64,000 nt of DNA from Oscillatoria sp. CS-180 (GTDB lineage Bacteria > Cyanobacteriota > Cyanobacteriia > Phormidesmidales > Phormidesmidaceae), in the NCBI RefSeq assembly GCF_028330965.1, contig NZ_JAQMUB010000042.1, forward strand, positions 1 through 64,000, read 5' to 3'. The position numbers and the translations under genes were made by a program. The notes beneath the pieces were generated by a model, which had not been told where the DNA came from, ran no database searches, and worked only from the letters and a program-made list of their open reading frames with translations. Below, one piece after another: positions 1 through 9,220 of this stretch. Every line of letters starts with the position of its first letter. The stretch's first letter is position 1.

Positions 1-48
1 CGCGATGCATCGCGTCCCCGAGTCCCCATCAGGTCAACGAGGATCACT
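1..48 (-). CDS. possible 5' end of a gene downstream of the BcsB-like gene (partial)
   Basis: On the minus strand a GTG codon at 48-46 overlaps the TGA stop (46-44) of the BcsB-like gene as GTGA, and the frame stays open to the window edge for about 16 codons, starting V-I-L-V-D-L-M-G-T-R. Such overlaps usually mark translational coupling inside an operon. In cellulose clusters the neighbour of bcsB is often the catalytic subunit bcsA, but too little is visible to identify the product. An alternative ATG lies at 29-27. The existence of the gene is itself inferred. Confidence 0.3.
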
Positions 49-2413
49 CTCCAACTTGCTCCAACAAGCGCTTGATCAGGTGTTGAGCAATGCCGTAAAA
101 CAGGAGTGCTATGACAACTGCGCCTGCCGAGAGAAAGAGCCAATTCTGCTGGAACCTAGCTAAAACTTGACTGGGTTTAGTTTCTAACGACGTCTTCTGC
201 TGTCTTGCCTGTTTCAGAATTCTGACGCTGTAATTATCAGGATCGTATTCTGAGGGGTTGGGGTTGATCTGGCTGACGAGTACGGTATCGCCCTCAATTT
301 GGTAGAACAGTGCATCTCGATCAAGTAGGTCACGAACTTGATCAAGGCCCGTCGTGGATTGGCCACTTAATGCCAGCAAGACCTTATCGTCATTCCAGGG
401 AGAAGTGACCTGCTTCATCAAGCCCTCTCGATCCGTCAGTGGCTGAATACGGGTCTGAGCATACTGTCGAGAGGTGGCATCTCCCAATTTGAATCCCGGT
501 TCGTCAAAGGCTTCCGGCAGTGGAAATTCGTCATATTCACCGATCGCAATTAGGTGATGGTCCTGCCTGATTTCTGGGGTGAGTGCGTTTCCTTGATAAA
601 CCGCTAGTTTGATAGAGTCCGCTTTGCTCAGGCGTCCCAACCGCTCGCTCACTTCTAAAAGCACCTGAAGATCAGGATCGGTCGGCTGTGCAGAAAGGGC
701 GATCGCGGTCTGCGACAAATCCTGAGGGGCTGCGAAAGGAAAGCCATACTTCAGAAGCTTGAGGTCTGGCAGCCAAGCCGTAGCTTCTCGATTGACTTGA
801 AATTGAGTATCGCCATGAATGGTTCCCCACAGTTGCTGATCGGTGACACGACTGCAAGACCGCCTCTCCCTAGGATCTAGGCGAAAGTTGATTTGCATTT
901 TGGAGTAAGGCTTGATGGTATCAGTTGGCAGGTCAAGGCGAATCTTTTCTCGCTTGCCGCCATCTTCAGACCGGAGCCGTTCACCGCCAATGGCTACACC
1001 ATCTAGCGTGACTTCGATTTGAGATGTGAGAGGATTGATTTGGGGGCCATAGCTGTAGGTCAAATCCATTGTGCTGCCAGGCAGGATTTGATCATCTGGC
1101 AGTGCTCGAAAGTCAACCTCTAGCGCAGGTGAGTGGGACCCCCAAACGGTAATGTCTTGTACGGATTCCTGATCACCTTCAGTCAAGTCTTGGAGAACAA
1201 AAGTGTCGGTCGTAGGCAAATAGTCGGGCCAGCTGCGGGGTTCAGGACTCGGCACCTCAGTAAGTTCATCGACAATGATGGCTTGCCCCGTGGCGATCGC
1301 CTCATCCTGCTTCTGAACCAACAGCTGAGCCGCTTTAGCAACCCCTGCAACGCCATTTCCCGTAACCACGAGTACGGGGATTTGATCATCTAATGCAGTT
1401 GTCATCATCAGCACCCCTGAATTAGGCGGTAACTGCTGGTTGTCGCTATTCAACAGGTTGGTCCCGTCGAGGGGCAGTGGCAAATCCAGCGACTGAAGAA
1501 TAGGTTGATTCTCAGGAGTTCCAATGATGATCAGCGCCTCATCAGCGGTCACTTGATCGAGAGCCGTAGCCAGTCGCGTTTCCAGCGGACGATATTCCAA
1601 GACTCGCCCCAGACTGCTCTGCAATCGGCTGGCTGCAGTAAGCCACTCATCCGTCGTCTCTAACGGCTTCAAATAGGTCACCCGATTAGGCTCTAGACTC
1701 AATACATCCACAATGGGATAGGGATATTGCTGAAAGCTCAACGGGATGGGCTGAGGCTGAAAATCAAATACAACCTTAGAGTCAGGCAAGATCTCTGACC
1801 AAAGGGAAGGATCATAAGGATCCTGAGTGCACGTCGGCGAGTTGTTTTGTAAAGCAGCGACGACAAGTTCGTTATAATCGCGAATCAATCGAGCGGGAAT
1901 TTCGAAAACCGCCTCTCCTAATTCACCCTGCTTGCGATTCAGGGGAGCACTACCAATGCTCGTACCATTCACCAGCACAGTCATGTTTGAGCGAGTCGCG
2001 TATAAGGCCGCAGAATGGCGATAGCGCAAAAGCACCTTTACTGATTTTGGCTCCCAATTCTGCGGTCGCGTGAACCATAAGCGGGCTTCATCGTAGATAC
2101 CTTCAAAGCGCAGTCGGTCCTGCACCACTGGACTACGATTAAACTCCAGCACGTATTGTCCTGCTGGAGCGGCCTTCACAATTGGGATAGCTAAGTCAGA
2201 GGCCGGTTGGCTAGTCCCGTCCGCTGTGGCATCGCCTTCCAATGAGGCAGTACCGGTCGGGTTTTCAGTTGCCTCCTCAGCCGTTTCAGGTAAGGACGAT
2301 TGAGCCTGAACTTTGCCCATCAGTGGAGTCGATTGCAGCAGTAGGGCAGTCAGCACCATCAGCAGCAAAAATCGCACTAGGGGAGATATTGCAGCAAATC
2401 GAAAGCGGTTCAT
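44..2413 (-). CDS. bcsB: cellulose synthase regulatory-subunit-like protein (BcsB family)
   Basis: This 789-residue protein resembles BcsB, the periplasmic membrane-anchored subunit that binds the BcsA glycosyltransferase and guides the nascent glucan across the periplasm. It has an N-terminal signal/anchor segment at about residues 10-37, a long beta-rich periplasmic region including the YPYPIVD segment and a repeated jelly-roll-like part (VTLDGVAIGGERL), and one C-terminal transmembrane helix at about 757-780 followed by a short basic cytosolic tail. This layout and length match BcsB. It is the last complete gene of a minus-strand group with the TPR and barrel proteins. The ATG at 2413 precedes a good signal peptide. 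The polymer could be cellulose or another glucan; bcsA itself is not visible. Confidence 0.8.
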   Translation of the reverse strand: MNRFRFAAISPLVRFLLLMVLTALLLQSTPLMGKVQAQSSLPETAEEATENPTGTASLEGDATADGTSQPASDLAIPIVKAAPAGQYVLEFNRSPVVQDRLRFEGIYDEARLWFTRPQNWEPKSVKVLLRYRHSAALYATRSNMTVLVNGTSIGSAPLNRKQGELGEAVFEIPARLIRDYNELVVAALQNNSPTCTQDPYDPSLWSEILPDSKVVFDFQPQPIPLSFQQYPYPIVDVLSLEPNRVTYLKPLETTDEWLTAASRLQSSLGRVLEYRPLETRLATALDQVTADEALIIIGTPENQPILQSLDLPLPLDGTNLLNSDNQQLPPNSGVLMMTTALDDQIPVLVVTGNGVAGVAKAAQLLVQKQDEAIATGQAIIVDELTEVPSPEPRSWPDYLPTTDTFVLQDLTEGDQESVQDITVWGSHSPALEVDFRALPDDQILPGSTMDLTYSYGPQINPLTSQIEVTLDGVAIGGERLRSEDGGKREKIRLDLPTDTIKPYSKMQINFRLDPRERRSCSRVTDQQLWGTIHGDTQFQVNREATAWLPDLKLLKYGFPFAAPQDLSQTAIALSAQPTDPDLQVLLEVSERLGRLSKADSIKLAVYQGNALTPEIRQDHHLIAIGEYDEFPLPEAFDEPGFKLGDATSRQYAQTRIQPLTDREGLMKQVTSPWNDDKVLLALSGQSTTGLDQVRDLLDRDALFYQIEGDTVLVSQINPNPSEYDPDNYSVRILKQARQQKTSLETKPSQVLARFQQNWLFLSAGAVVIALLFYGIAQHLIKRLLEQVGE

Positions 2414-2540
2414 CGGTATAGATTAAAAATAAGTGTCAAAACTACTGAGATGGATAGTTCAAGGTCGGTGTGAGGACTTCGACCTCTCGAAATCGCCTGT
2501 GCTGGGGGGCCCAAGCTTCGACATGGGGAGCTTCAGTTTT

Positions 2541-2675
2541 GGTGCAGATTCAGCCATCTTTGTGCGAACAAGTCCTGTCCCTGCCTGAAAAATCCCGGTC
2601 TTGTGTGGGGACGCTTAGTCCCTGTGTGAGAAAACCCGGTTGATATGTGGAAACCTCAGCCTCGTGTGGGGACGC
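2541..2675. repeat. imperfect 40-bp tandem repeat with about 20-bp sub-period
   Basis: The spacer between the TPR and BcsB-like genes carries about 3.4 units of 40 bp (2541-2580, 2581-2620, 2621-2660, then part of a fourth). GTGTGGGGACGC occurs at 2603 and 2664, and related GTGTGAGAA and ATGTGGAAA motifs lie between at roughly 20-bp spacing. The AAA-CCCGGT motif recurs at the same phase in units 2 and 3. The spacing of about two helical turns would suit a protein-binding array, but no function is known. The rest of the 300-bp spacer (2414-2713) shows nothing else. Confidence 0.55.
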
Positions 2676-2713
2676 GGTATATTGCACCCCCACATCCTTA
2701 GTAGAACCCGCTA

Positions 2714-4996
2714 TCAGTACTGCTCCCACGGAGGCTGAAATCCTCGCCGCCTCAGCAGATTCAGCCGCATTTCCTGTAATCGATGTTCCAAAGGGGGGTC
2801 AGCCACTTGTCCATCCGCCTCTTCTTGCAGCATCGTGAACTGCTCAAAGGCAGCGATTGGTTCGTCTTGAGCGAGGTCAAGTTCTGCCATGACGCGGCGG
2901 ATTTCCCAGTCATCAGGACGAAAAGCTAACACTTCCTCATAGAGAATTTCTGCCTCATCCAACCGTCCCTGTTGAAACCGAACGCCGCCCAAGGCTGCTA
3001 GCGCATTCACGTTATCCGGCTCCTGCACCAGGATGGTTTCGTAAGCTTCGCTCGCCAGTTCTAACTCGCCTAGAGTTTGAGCAACTTCGCCCTGCACAAA
3101 GTAGAGGGATACATCGGTCGGGTCAGTTGCCGTCAGCTGTTCTAAATAATCCATCGCTGCTGCTGGATCGGTCATTGCCAGCGTTTGCGCATAGCGACGG
3201 TTAAGACCGAGGTGATTAGGCGCGATCGCCAGCAGCGTCTCGTACAGCGCTTGCCGTTCTGGATCAGCGGGCAATTCTCCGACTAAGTTAAGCAACTCGG
3301 GGGGCACCATTGCAGCGGGCACGGTGGGATAGTTAGCCAACCACGTGTTCAAGGCCTGCTCTGCTTGGGCGGGAGGCATCTGCTGTAGCTTCAGCGAGAG
3401 GTAGGCTGAGCCTAACTGAGCGCGATCGCTTTGGGGCTTGAGGTTGAGCAATCGTTCGTAAGCCATGAGGGCCTGCTGCCACTGCTGCTGTTGCTGCCGC
3501 ACCCCACTGATACCCAGTAGAGCTGTCTCCTGCACCTGCAAGGAATCCGCTTGGCTAAAGATAGCCTCATACTGCGCAACACTAGCGTCCAAATTGCCCT
3601 GCCGCTGTTCCAGGTCAGCCATCAGAAGGGCAGGTGCAATATCGTTGGTGCCGCTAGGGGTTGCCTGATAAGCAACAATGGCAGCTCTAGCCTCGGCCCA
3701 ATTTTGCCGTGCTATCTGCATTTGAGCGAGTCGGTAGTAGATAAAGTCCACAGGGGTACCTGCTGAAATGAGATCTTCGTAAATGGGAAGGAGTGACGGG
3801 TCAGGATTATCGAGCCGAATCAGTGCCTGACCAACTTGCTGTTGAACAGGCGGCTCACTGGGTAACGGCTGTAGCACACTCAACAGTTGTGATGACAGAT
3901 CAACATCCGACACCTCGCCCAGGGTGTTGGCCAGAATTAAGCGCTTAGTTTGGAGGGCTAGTTGGTCAGGCGATTGTGCTAGCGCCACGTCATATAGCTC
4001 AAGGGCTTCGGCTTGATAGTTGGGTGCTTCACTCAACACATCAGCAACCTCAACGACGAAGCCGATGCTGGGGTTAGGCGTGTCGCTGAGAGCTTGCCAG
4101 TAGAGGTCGATCGCCTCTTGGTAAAGACTCATATCGTCAGACTGCCGACCAATCTCACTCAAGGCCCTAGCCAGAGGTAGAACGGCGTCTGGGCGATCGC
4201 GTAGCTCGTCTAATAGATTCAGCGCTACTGTAGTTTGGCCATCTTGCTGATAGGCCGTCACCAGAGCCGCCTGTAGATTCACATCCTCAGGAGTCGCCTG
4301 TAACCGCTGCTCCAAAAGGATAATCGCTTCATCAGCTCGTCCAGCAGGAAGCAGCGTTTGGGCATAGGCGATCGCGCCAGCATCCGTCAGCGAGTGTCCC
4401 CGTGCAATGGCCTGCTCGAACAGCGATCGCCCCTGAGTAAAGTTGCCGCTATAGGTGTAAATTTCAGCGGCCTCTGCCAGAAGTTGGGGCGAAGGACTCC
4501 CGGCAAGGAGGATGTCGTAGTCGGCGATCGCGTCCACAAATCGGCCTTGATACCCCAGCAACAGAGCTCGCCGTGCCCTTGCCTCGGCATTCTGAGGCTC
4601 TAATCTCAGCAACTCAGAGAGCGCTTCAATGCCTTGAGATTGCCACTCCGAACGATATCCGCCCAATTCGCCCACGGCAGTAAGAGCACGGCGGTTTTGA
4701 GGTTCAAGGGCGAGTACACGCTGATAGGCTTGCCAAGCATCAGCATCTCGTCCAGAGCGTTCATAGGCGATCGCTAGGCCCAGCTGAGCCGGGACGGATT
4801 GGGGCTGCTGCTGCACAGCCTGCTCAAATTCTCGAATAGCATCATTCACCCACCCCTGCTGCAGGTAGTCGTAACCTGCTTGGGTAGAGGCAGATTGAGC
4901 GATCGCCGGACGGATATCCAGCACGGGGGTCAACAGGAGACCAGCGACTAGCGATAAGGTGTGAAGGCTGAGTTTGAGGGTATTTCGTTTGCTCAT
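2714..4996 (-). CDS. periplasmic TPR-repeat protein (BcsC-like scaffold without barrel)
   Basis: The 760-residue protein has a signal peptide (about residues 1-33, hydrophobic core then AIAQS) and is otherwise almost wholly tetratricopeptide repeats, with repeated motifs such as AQLGLAIAYERSGR, NVNALAALGGVRFQQG and EILYEEVLAFRPDD. It ends shortly after the last repeat (QPPWEQY). In Gram-negative cellulose systems BcsC carries an N-terminal TPR array that spans the periplasm and a C-terminal 16-strand barrel; here the TPR part stands alone beside a separate barrel gene (5199-7073) and a BcsB-like gene, all on the same strand. A role as periplasmic scaffold for polysaccharide export is inferred from this context. 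A general TPR protein of unrelated function is the alternative. Confidence 0.7.
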   Translation of the reverse strand: MSKRNTLKLSLHTLSLVAGLLLTPVLDIRPAIAQSASTQAGYDYLQQGWVNDAIREFEQAVQQQPQSVPAQLGLAIAYERSGRDADAWQAYQRVLALEPQNRRALTAVGELGGYRSEWQSQGIEALSELLRLEPQNAEARARRALLLGYQGRFVDAIADYDILLAGSPSPQLLAEAAEIYTYSGNFTQGRSLFEQAIARGHSLTDAGAIAYAQTLLPAGRADEAIILLEQRLQATPEDVNLQAALVTAYQQDGQTTVALNLLDELRDRPDAVLPLARALSEIGRQSDDMSLYQEAIDLYWQALSDTPNPSIGFVVEVADVLSEAPNYQAEALELYDVALAQSPDQLALQTKRLILANTLGEVSDVDLSSQLLSVLQPLPSEPPVQQQVGQALIRLDNPDPSLLPIYEDLISAGTPVDFIYYRLAQMQIARQNWAEARAAIVAYQATPSGTNDIAPALLMADLEQRQGNLDASVAQYEAIFSQADSLQVQETALLGISGVRQQQQQWQQALMAYERLLNLKPQSDRAQLGSAYLSLKLQQMPPAQAEQALNTWLANYPTVPAAMVPPELLNLVGELPADPERQALYETLLAIAPNHLGLNRRYAQTLAMTDPAAAMDYLEQLTATDPTDVSLYFVQGEVAQTLGELELASEAYETILVQEPDNVNALAALGGVRFQQGRLDEAEILYEEVLAFRPDDWEIRRVMAELDLAQDEPIAAFEQFTMLQEEADGQVADPPLEHRLQEMRLNLLRRRGFQPPWEQY

Positions 4997-5198
4997 GGGT
5001 CTATAGCCCTGTTTGTTGGGGTCAATAGCATTCGGGAGAGATCGTTCAGGGATTCAGGAAGGGGCAAGTTACGTCAAAATCAAGCGTTGCAGTGTCTACA
5101 GGGCGTCGAGTTAGGGGCGAGGGTTTACAGGGGACAAATCGGTCGTTGAAATATGTTTTGAGAGATTTTGAGAGATTCGTTCTGGGATAGCTGATGGG

Positions 5199-7073
5199 TT
5201 ACCAATCTGCGCGAATGCGAATGCCTAGAAGCGTTTCAGAGAATTCGTCACGGCTCTGCAAGCTGACACCCGCCCGCACGTTTTCATACACAGGCGCGTC
5301 GTAGAACACCTCCCAAACGTCTGGCGTTTTCCCAGAGCGGAGGTCGCCATTGGACAGCTGCTGACCATATCCCAGACCTAGGCGATCGCCCTCCAGAAAC
5401 AGGTCAAGAGCATTCATGCCCAGACTAAAGGTGCTGCCACTGCGGCCAACATCCCGGTTCTCATACCAGCCATAGCGGCCAAACAGACCCACATTAATGG
5501 AATCGATGAAGTACTCGACATTGAGACCGTAGGCAATTTCGCGATCGTCATCGGACAGACCAAAGCTGCCGTCATCTCGCTGAATCTGAAAAAGCTCCTC
5601 AAAGCCACTGTCATTACCCGCATCACGAGCTGTTGCGACGGTGCCTCTGATAATGAAGTTGCCTGATCGAAAACCTACTTCGGCTGCCAATCCATCCAGC
5701 GCTAAGTCACCTAAGTTGCGGCTAGAGGAGAATGCAGCCAACTTGACCTCCAGCTGATCTGTGGCACTCCAGTTGACCAAGGCACCTGGACGACTGCCAA
5801 TACCAGCAGCGCTCAGGGCTGGATTGGTCTGAAAGACCGGGTTGAAGAAGTGAGTCACGACGTCTTTAGCAAAGCTGTTGCGGTCGAAGTAGGAGGTTAA
5901 ATCAATCAGTCCTCCCACAAACCGCAGGTTCGGCAGTTCCCGAAAAGGCGCTGCCGAAACATACAATTCATTCAGGCTCAGTCCCTCGTCTGCAGAATCA
6001 ACGAAAGCGCTGCCGCCGACCAAATCTACGGTTGCGCCAAACATCACTTGGTCATTTAGGGCATAGAGCGCTGTAGCCCTCAGCCGTCCTGATATTTCAT
6101 CGTCTTGATAAATGCTGGCGGCTTGGAATTGCAGGAGGGGGCGAAAATTCTCAATCGGTTCGACACCAGCGAGTGCAGAGGCGGTTGCTTCTGTGCTTAA
6201 CGTAGAGGGTTCAATAGGGTCTCCCGCTTCATCCACCTCTTCCCCATCAGCAGGGGACTCGACCGACTGAGCGATCGCCCCGTCCTCCTCAGGGGTATTG
6301 AACATCTGGTCGAGGTCATAGGCCTGATCGTATAGAGCCGTCCAATCCTCATCAGCATTGAGCGTATCAGCGTCTGTGGAGGCCAGGTGGCGATCTAGCG
6401 CCTCGTCAATTTCGTTAAATGGGACAACCGCAATCGGTTGAGCGGCCTCCACATTGTCATAGACAGTTGACGGCTGCTCCAGCTCATAAGCCTGATCGTA
6501 AAGCTCGGTCCAATTCTCCGTCTCTGTAACTATCTCAGGATCATTTTCAGGAGCATCGCTCGGCGTTTCATCAACGGCACTGAGCGGCACCACAGCGATC
6601 GCCTCGTTCGGTTCAATCGTAGGAGACGCTTCACCTGGGGCGATCGCCACTGCCGAGTGGGAAGCTTCTATCACTGGCTCAACGGCTACTGTCTCAGAGT
6701 CAGCCACTGTTTTGACAGACTGTTTTGTTGGAAGTGTCTCCGCCGAAACCCTATCGACAGCGTTGTTCTGCCAAAAATCAGGGATTTCTGACTGAACTGA
6801 ATAGGCTGTCACGGACTCAGAGGGAGTTCCCTCTAGATCCATAGTTGCTGGCGAAGGAACATCACCAGCGGGCAAGGCACCGTGCAGTTGCTCGGCGCGA
6901 TCAGACTCACTCTCCAATTCTGGTTCTGCTTCTGGCGTTGAGGCGTAGGCAGATTGTCCAAGAATCGCTAGCCCAAATATCAGCCCGCTCACGAATCTGA
7001 CGCGCTGAGACAAAGGGCTGCAAGAGGCAGCATCAGCTGCACTTTTACATAAGCTGTAGAACAATATTTTCAT
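5199..7073 (-). CDS. outer-membrane beta-barrel protein, likely polysaccharide-export porin
   Basis: The 624-residue protein has an N-terminal hydrophobic signal (about residues 25-45, ending QSAYAS), an acidic low-complexity region to about residue 300, and a C-terminal half of alternating amphipathic strands ending in Trp (LLGIRIRADW), the usual signature of an outer-membrane barrel inserted by BAM. The segment SYFDRNSFAKD resembles OprB-like carbohydrate porins. The acidic region has an internal duplication: IAVVPLSAVDE with WTELYDQAYELEQ, then IAVVPFNEIDE with WTALYDQAYDLDQ. It is the first gene of the minus-strand group before the TPR and BcsB-like genes, so it may provide the outer-membrane channel that BcsC normally supplies. 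That role is inferred; an unrelated porin is possible. Confidence 0.65.
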   Translation of the reverse strand: MKILFYSLCKSAADAASCSPLSQRVRFVSGLIFGLAILGQSAYASTPEAEPELESESDRAEQLHGALPAGDVPSPATMDLEGTPSESVTAYSVQSEIPDFWQNNAVDRVSAETLPTKQSVKTVADSETVAVEPVIEASHSAVAIAPGEASPTIEPNEAIAVVPLSAVDETPSDAPENDPEIVTETENWTELYDQAYELEQPSTVYDNVEAAQPIAVVPFNEIDEALDRHLASTDADTLNADEDWTALYDQAYDLDQMFNTPEEDGAIAQSVESPADGEEVDEAGDPIEPSTLSTEATASALAGVEPIENFRPLLQFQAASIYQDDEISGRLRATALYALNDQVMFGATVDLVGGSAFVDSADEGLSLNELYVSAAPFRELPNLRFVGGLIDLTSYFDRNSFAKDVVTHFFNPVFQTNPALSAAGIGSRPGALVNWSATDQLEVKLAAFSSSRNLGDLALDGLAAEVGFRSGNFIIRGTVATARDAGNDSGFEELFQIQRDDGSFGLSDDDREIAYGLNVEYFIDSINVGLFGRYGWYENRDVGRSGSTFSLGMNALDLFLEGDRLGLGYGQQLSNGDLRSGKTPDVWEVFYDAPVYENVRAGVSLQSRDEFSETLLGIRIRADW

Positions 7074-9220
7074 AGTCTAAAACGGAAAATCCACCGCAGA
7101 TTTTTTGTATTCGGTCTGATTTTCTGAGCCAATCATTAGCAGATAAATCAAGCGGGCAATAGGCAAAAATAAGAAAACTCGATATTTTCTCCAAAAGACG
7201 CTCTTCGCAACTTCCAGACACTTAAATTAAAGGTTTAAATACATGGAGTCATGCAAAAACAGCCACACTTGAATTCGAGGTCACTTAAGCAAGCGCAAAT
7301 TCTATGCTGCATTTTGATGACAAGCCAAAGATGTTCATTTTGGTCTTCATCTTCAGCAATAAGCGATCGCTCCACAAATTGCCTTACAAGATTCAAGTGA
7401 ACATATCAAACTGTGATTCCTTTATCTTCAAATCAGCGGAACGTAAAATTTAGACGCCTCCACTTATAAAGACTAAAAATCAAGCTGGTTAATTCATTCG
7501 ACCACTAAACGAAGATAAACTTTTGACGCCTTTGTCTGACTAAAAAATGGCTGGGAGAAAGCATTAAATTAAATTGACCTGATTTAAACAAGATCAAAAC
7601 CTTGGGAAGATGCACACTCTCTACCAGCAGAAAATGAGTGAATCAGGAGAAGAATAATCTCATACAGAATCGGCAAAGCCTAAAAAACAATCTGTAGGTC
7701 CGGTATTCTTGCGGCAGCAATATCACCATAGGAAGATCACTGACCTGCTATCACTCGTCTGACATATAAGATACCCTTCATAAAAAGAAACGAGCATCAG
7801 TGTTTACACGCACCAAATCAAGCTTAATCCTAGCCTCACAAGCTTGAAGTTGAGGCATTCAAGCGGATTAAAATCATTATTACGTATATTCACGTTGCTT
7901 GTTAGATTTTTATCACCCGGCAAACTAAGTACATGTACGTGATGAAGTATTTGCCGCTATACGGGCAACAAATTCACATTACTCTCCCAGCTCCAGTAAC
8001 ATTACTGAGGCCCATTTTATTGACAGGTCTGAATCCATAGAGAAATTACTTAGGGTCCTAGAAAATGGATCTTGATGCGCATAAACTCATCCATAACTAA
8101 CCTGGAGTTGTTTATCAACGTGATAAAGCTCGAAAGTCAATCTATTAAGAAATTATGAAGCACTCTTTTTTTGAATTGACGACTTTACACTCTCTGACAG
8201 AACATCAGAAGAATTGTGCTCCTTGAGTGAAGTCTTAGCCTTAGGGCAGTTTTCAAGCATCTACCACTCCATTCAAGCATTGCGACCTGATAGCCAAGCA
8301 ATATTAGTAGGCTAGGTCTGTGAACGTCTTGACTGTCCTTAGGCTAATTTTTTATTTGGATTTCGCACGATTAAGCCGGATTTGTATACCGAGCTGTTTC
8401 AAGAACGGCTAAACTTCTCATCGCTAATCCTAGTTTTATGTGAGAGAAGGAAAAGTTATATCTTGCACCTATCTTTCTTCCTGATGAAAGCAAAAAAGTA
8501 GAGAACTGAATTGAGTGTTATAAATTAGGAACTATCGCTCATCGTTGATGATGCGAACCAAAGAAATAAATGTCAGCTGATTGAGCAAGACTATAAATGG
8601 GCAGACTTTGTTTGAGGATATCTTGAACCTTATTGTCCAGGAACGGCTTGACAAGTTTTAATTGCCTTCTTGTCAGTTAGCTGAAAGGGGCCGCATCACC
8701 ACTTGCCTCAGCATATGGCAGACAATAGGGCATCTCACCAAAATTCTGTGTAGTTTTAGTTATTTTTCCAGAACTTAGTACTGTTTTGAGATCTCCTAAG
8801 CGAGGTCAACTTAAAGCTTTAATGACGAACTTTTCTGCTGCAACTGGGTTACTCCAGCTTCTGGGCATCACCCCAAGCTGCTGCCGAATCGTCAAGTTGT
8901 GTTATTGACTCATCTCGATAATTGATAAATCCCAAATTTAAGTGTTGTGTGAACTGCGAGGGGTTGAGATTGGAGATTCGGAATCTTGCTTCTGCAAATT
9001 ATTTTTGAGTCTTCTATCCCTTGATCGCTGAGCAGACGGCTAGAAAAAGCTACGACTTCTGTCTTTGTATTCAGAAGGGCTAATCCAGCTTGAACATCAG
9101 GTTAGTCACTGAAACAGTCATAGCTGTGCCTCACTAAACGCTCAGGTGCTTACCCGGCTCAATAATTCAGGATCTGCTCTACCCGTTGATCGCTTTGCCG
9201 TTGTTGAGAAATAGGCTGCA
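7074..9220. other. 2.1-kb AT-rich region without recognisable gene
   Basis: This stretch lies between two divergent operons (barrel/TPR/BcsB to the left, pixG to the right). All six frames are closed by frequent stops, and only peptides of about 25 codons or fewer can be read, for example from ATG at 8154. I see no tRNA, no terminator with a U-tract, no insertion-sequence ends and few HIP1 octamers. It must contain the two divergent promoters and could hold long leaders, a non-coding RNA or the decayed remains of a gene. Confidence 0.6.

Noticed and set aside
2541-2675. CRISPR array
   Set aside because: The units are imperfect, have no distinct spacers and no cas genes are present.
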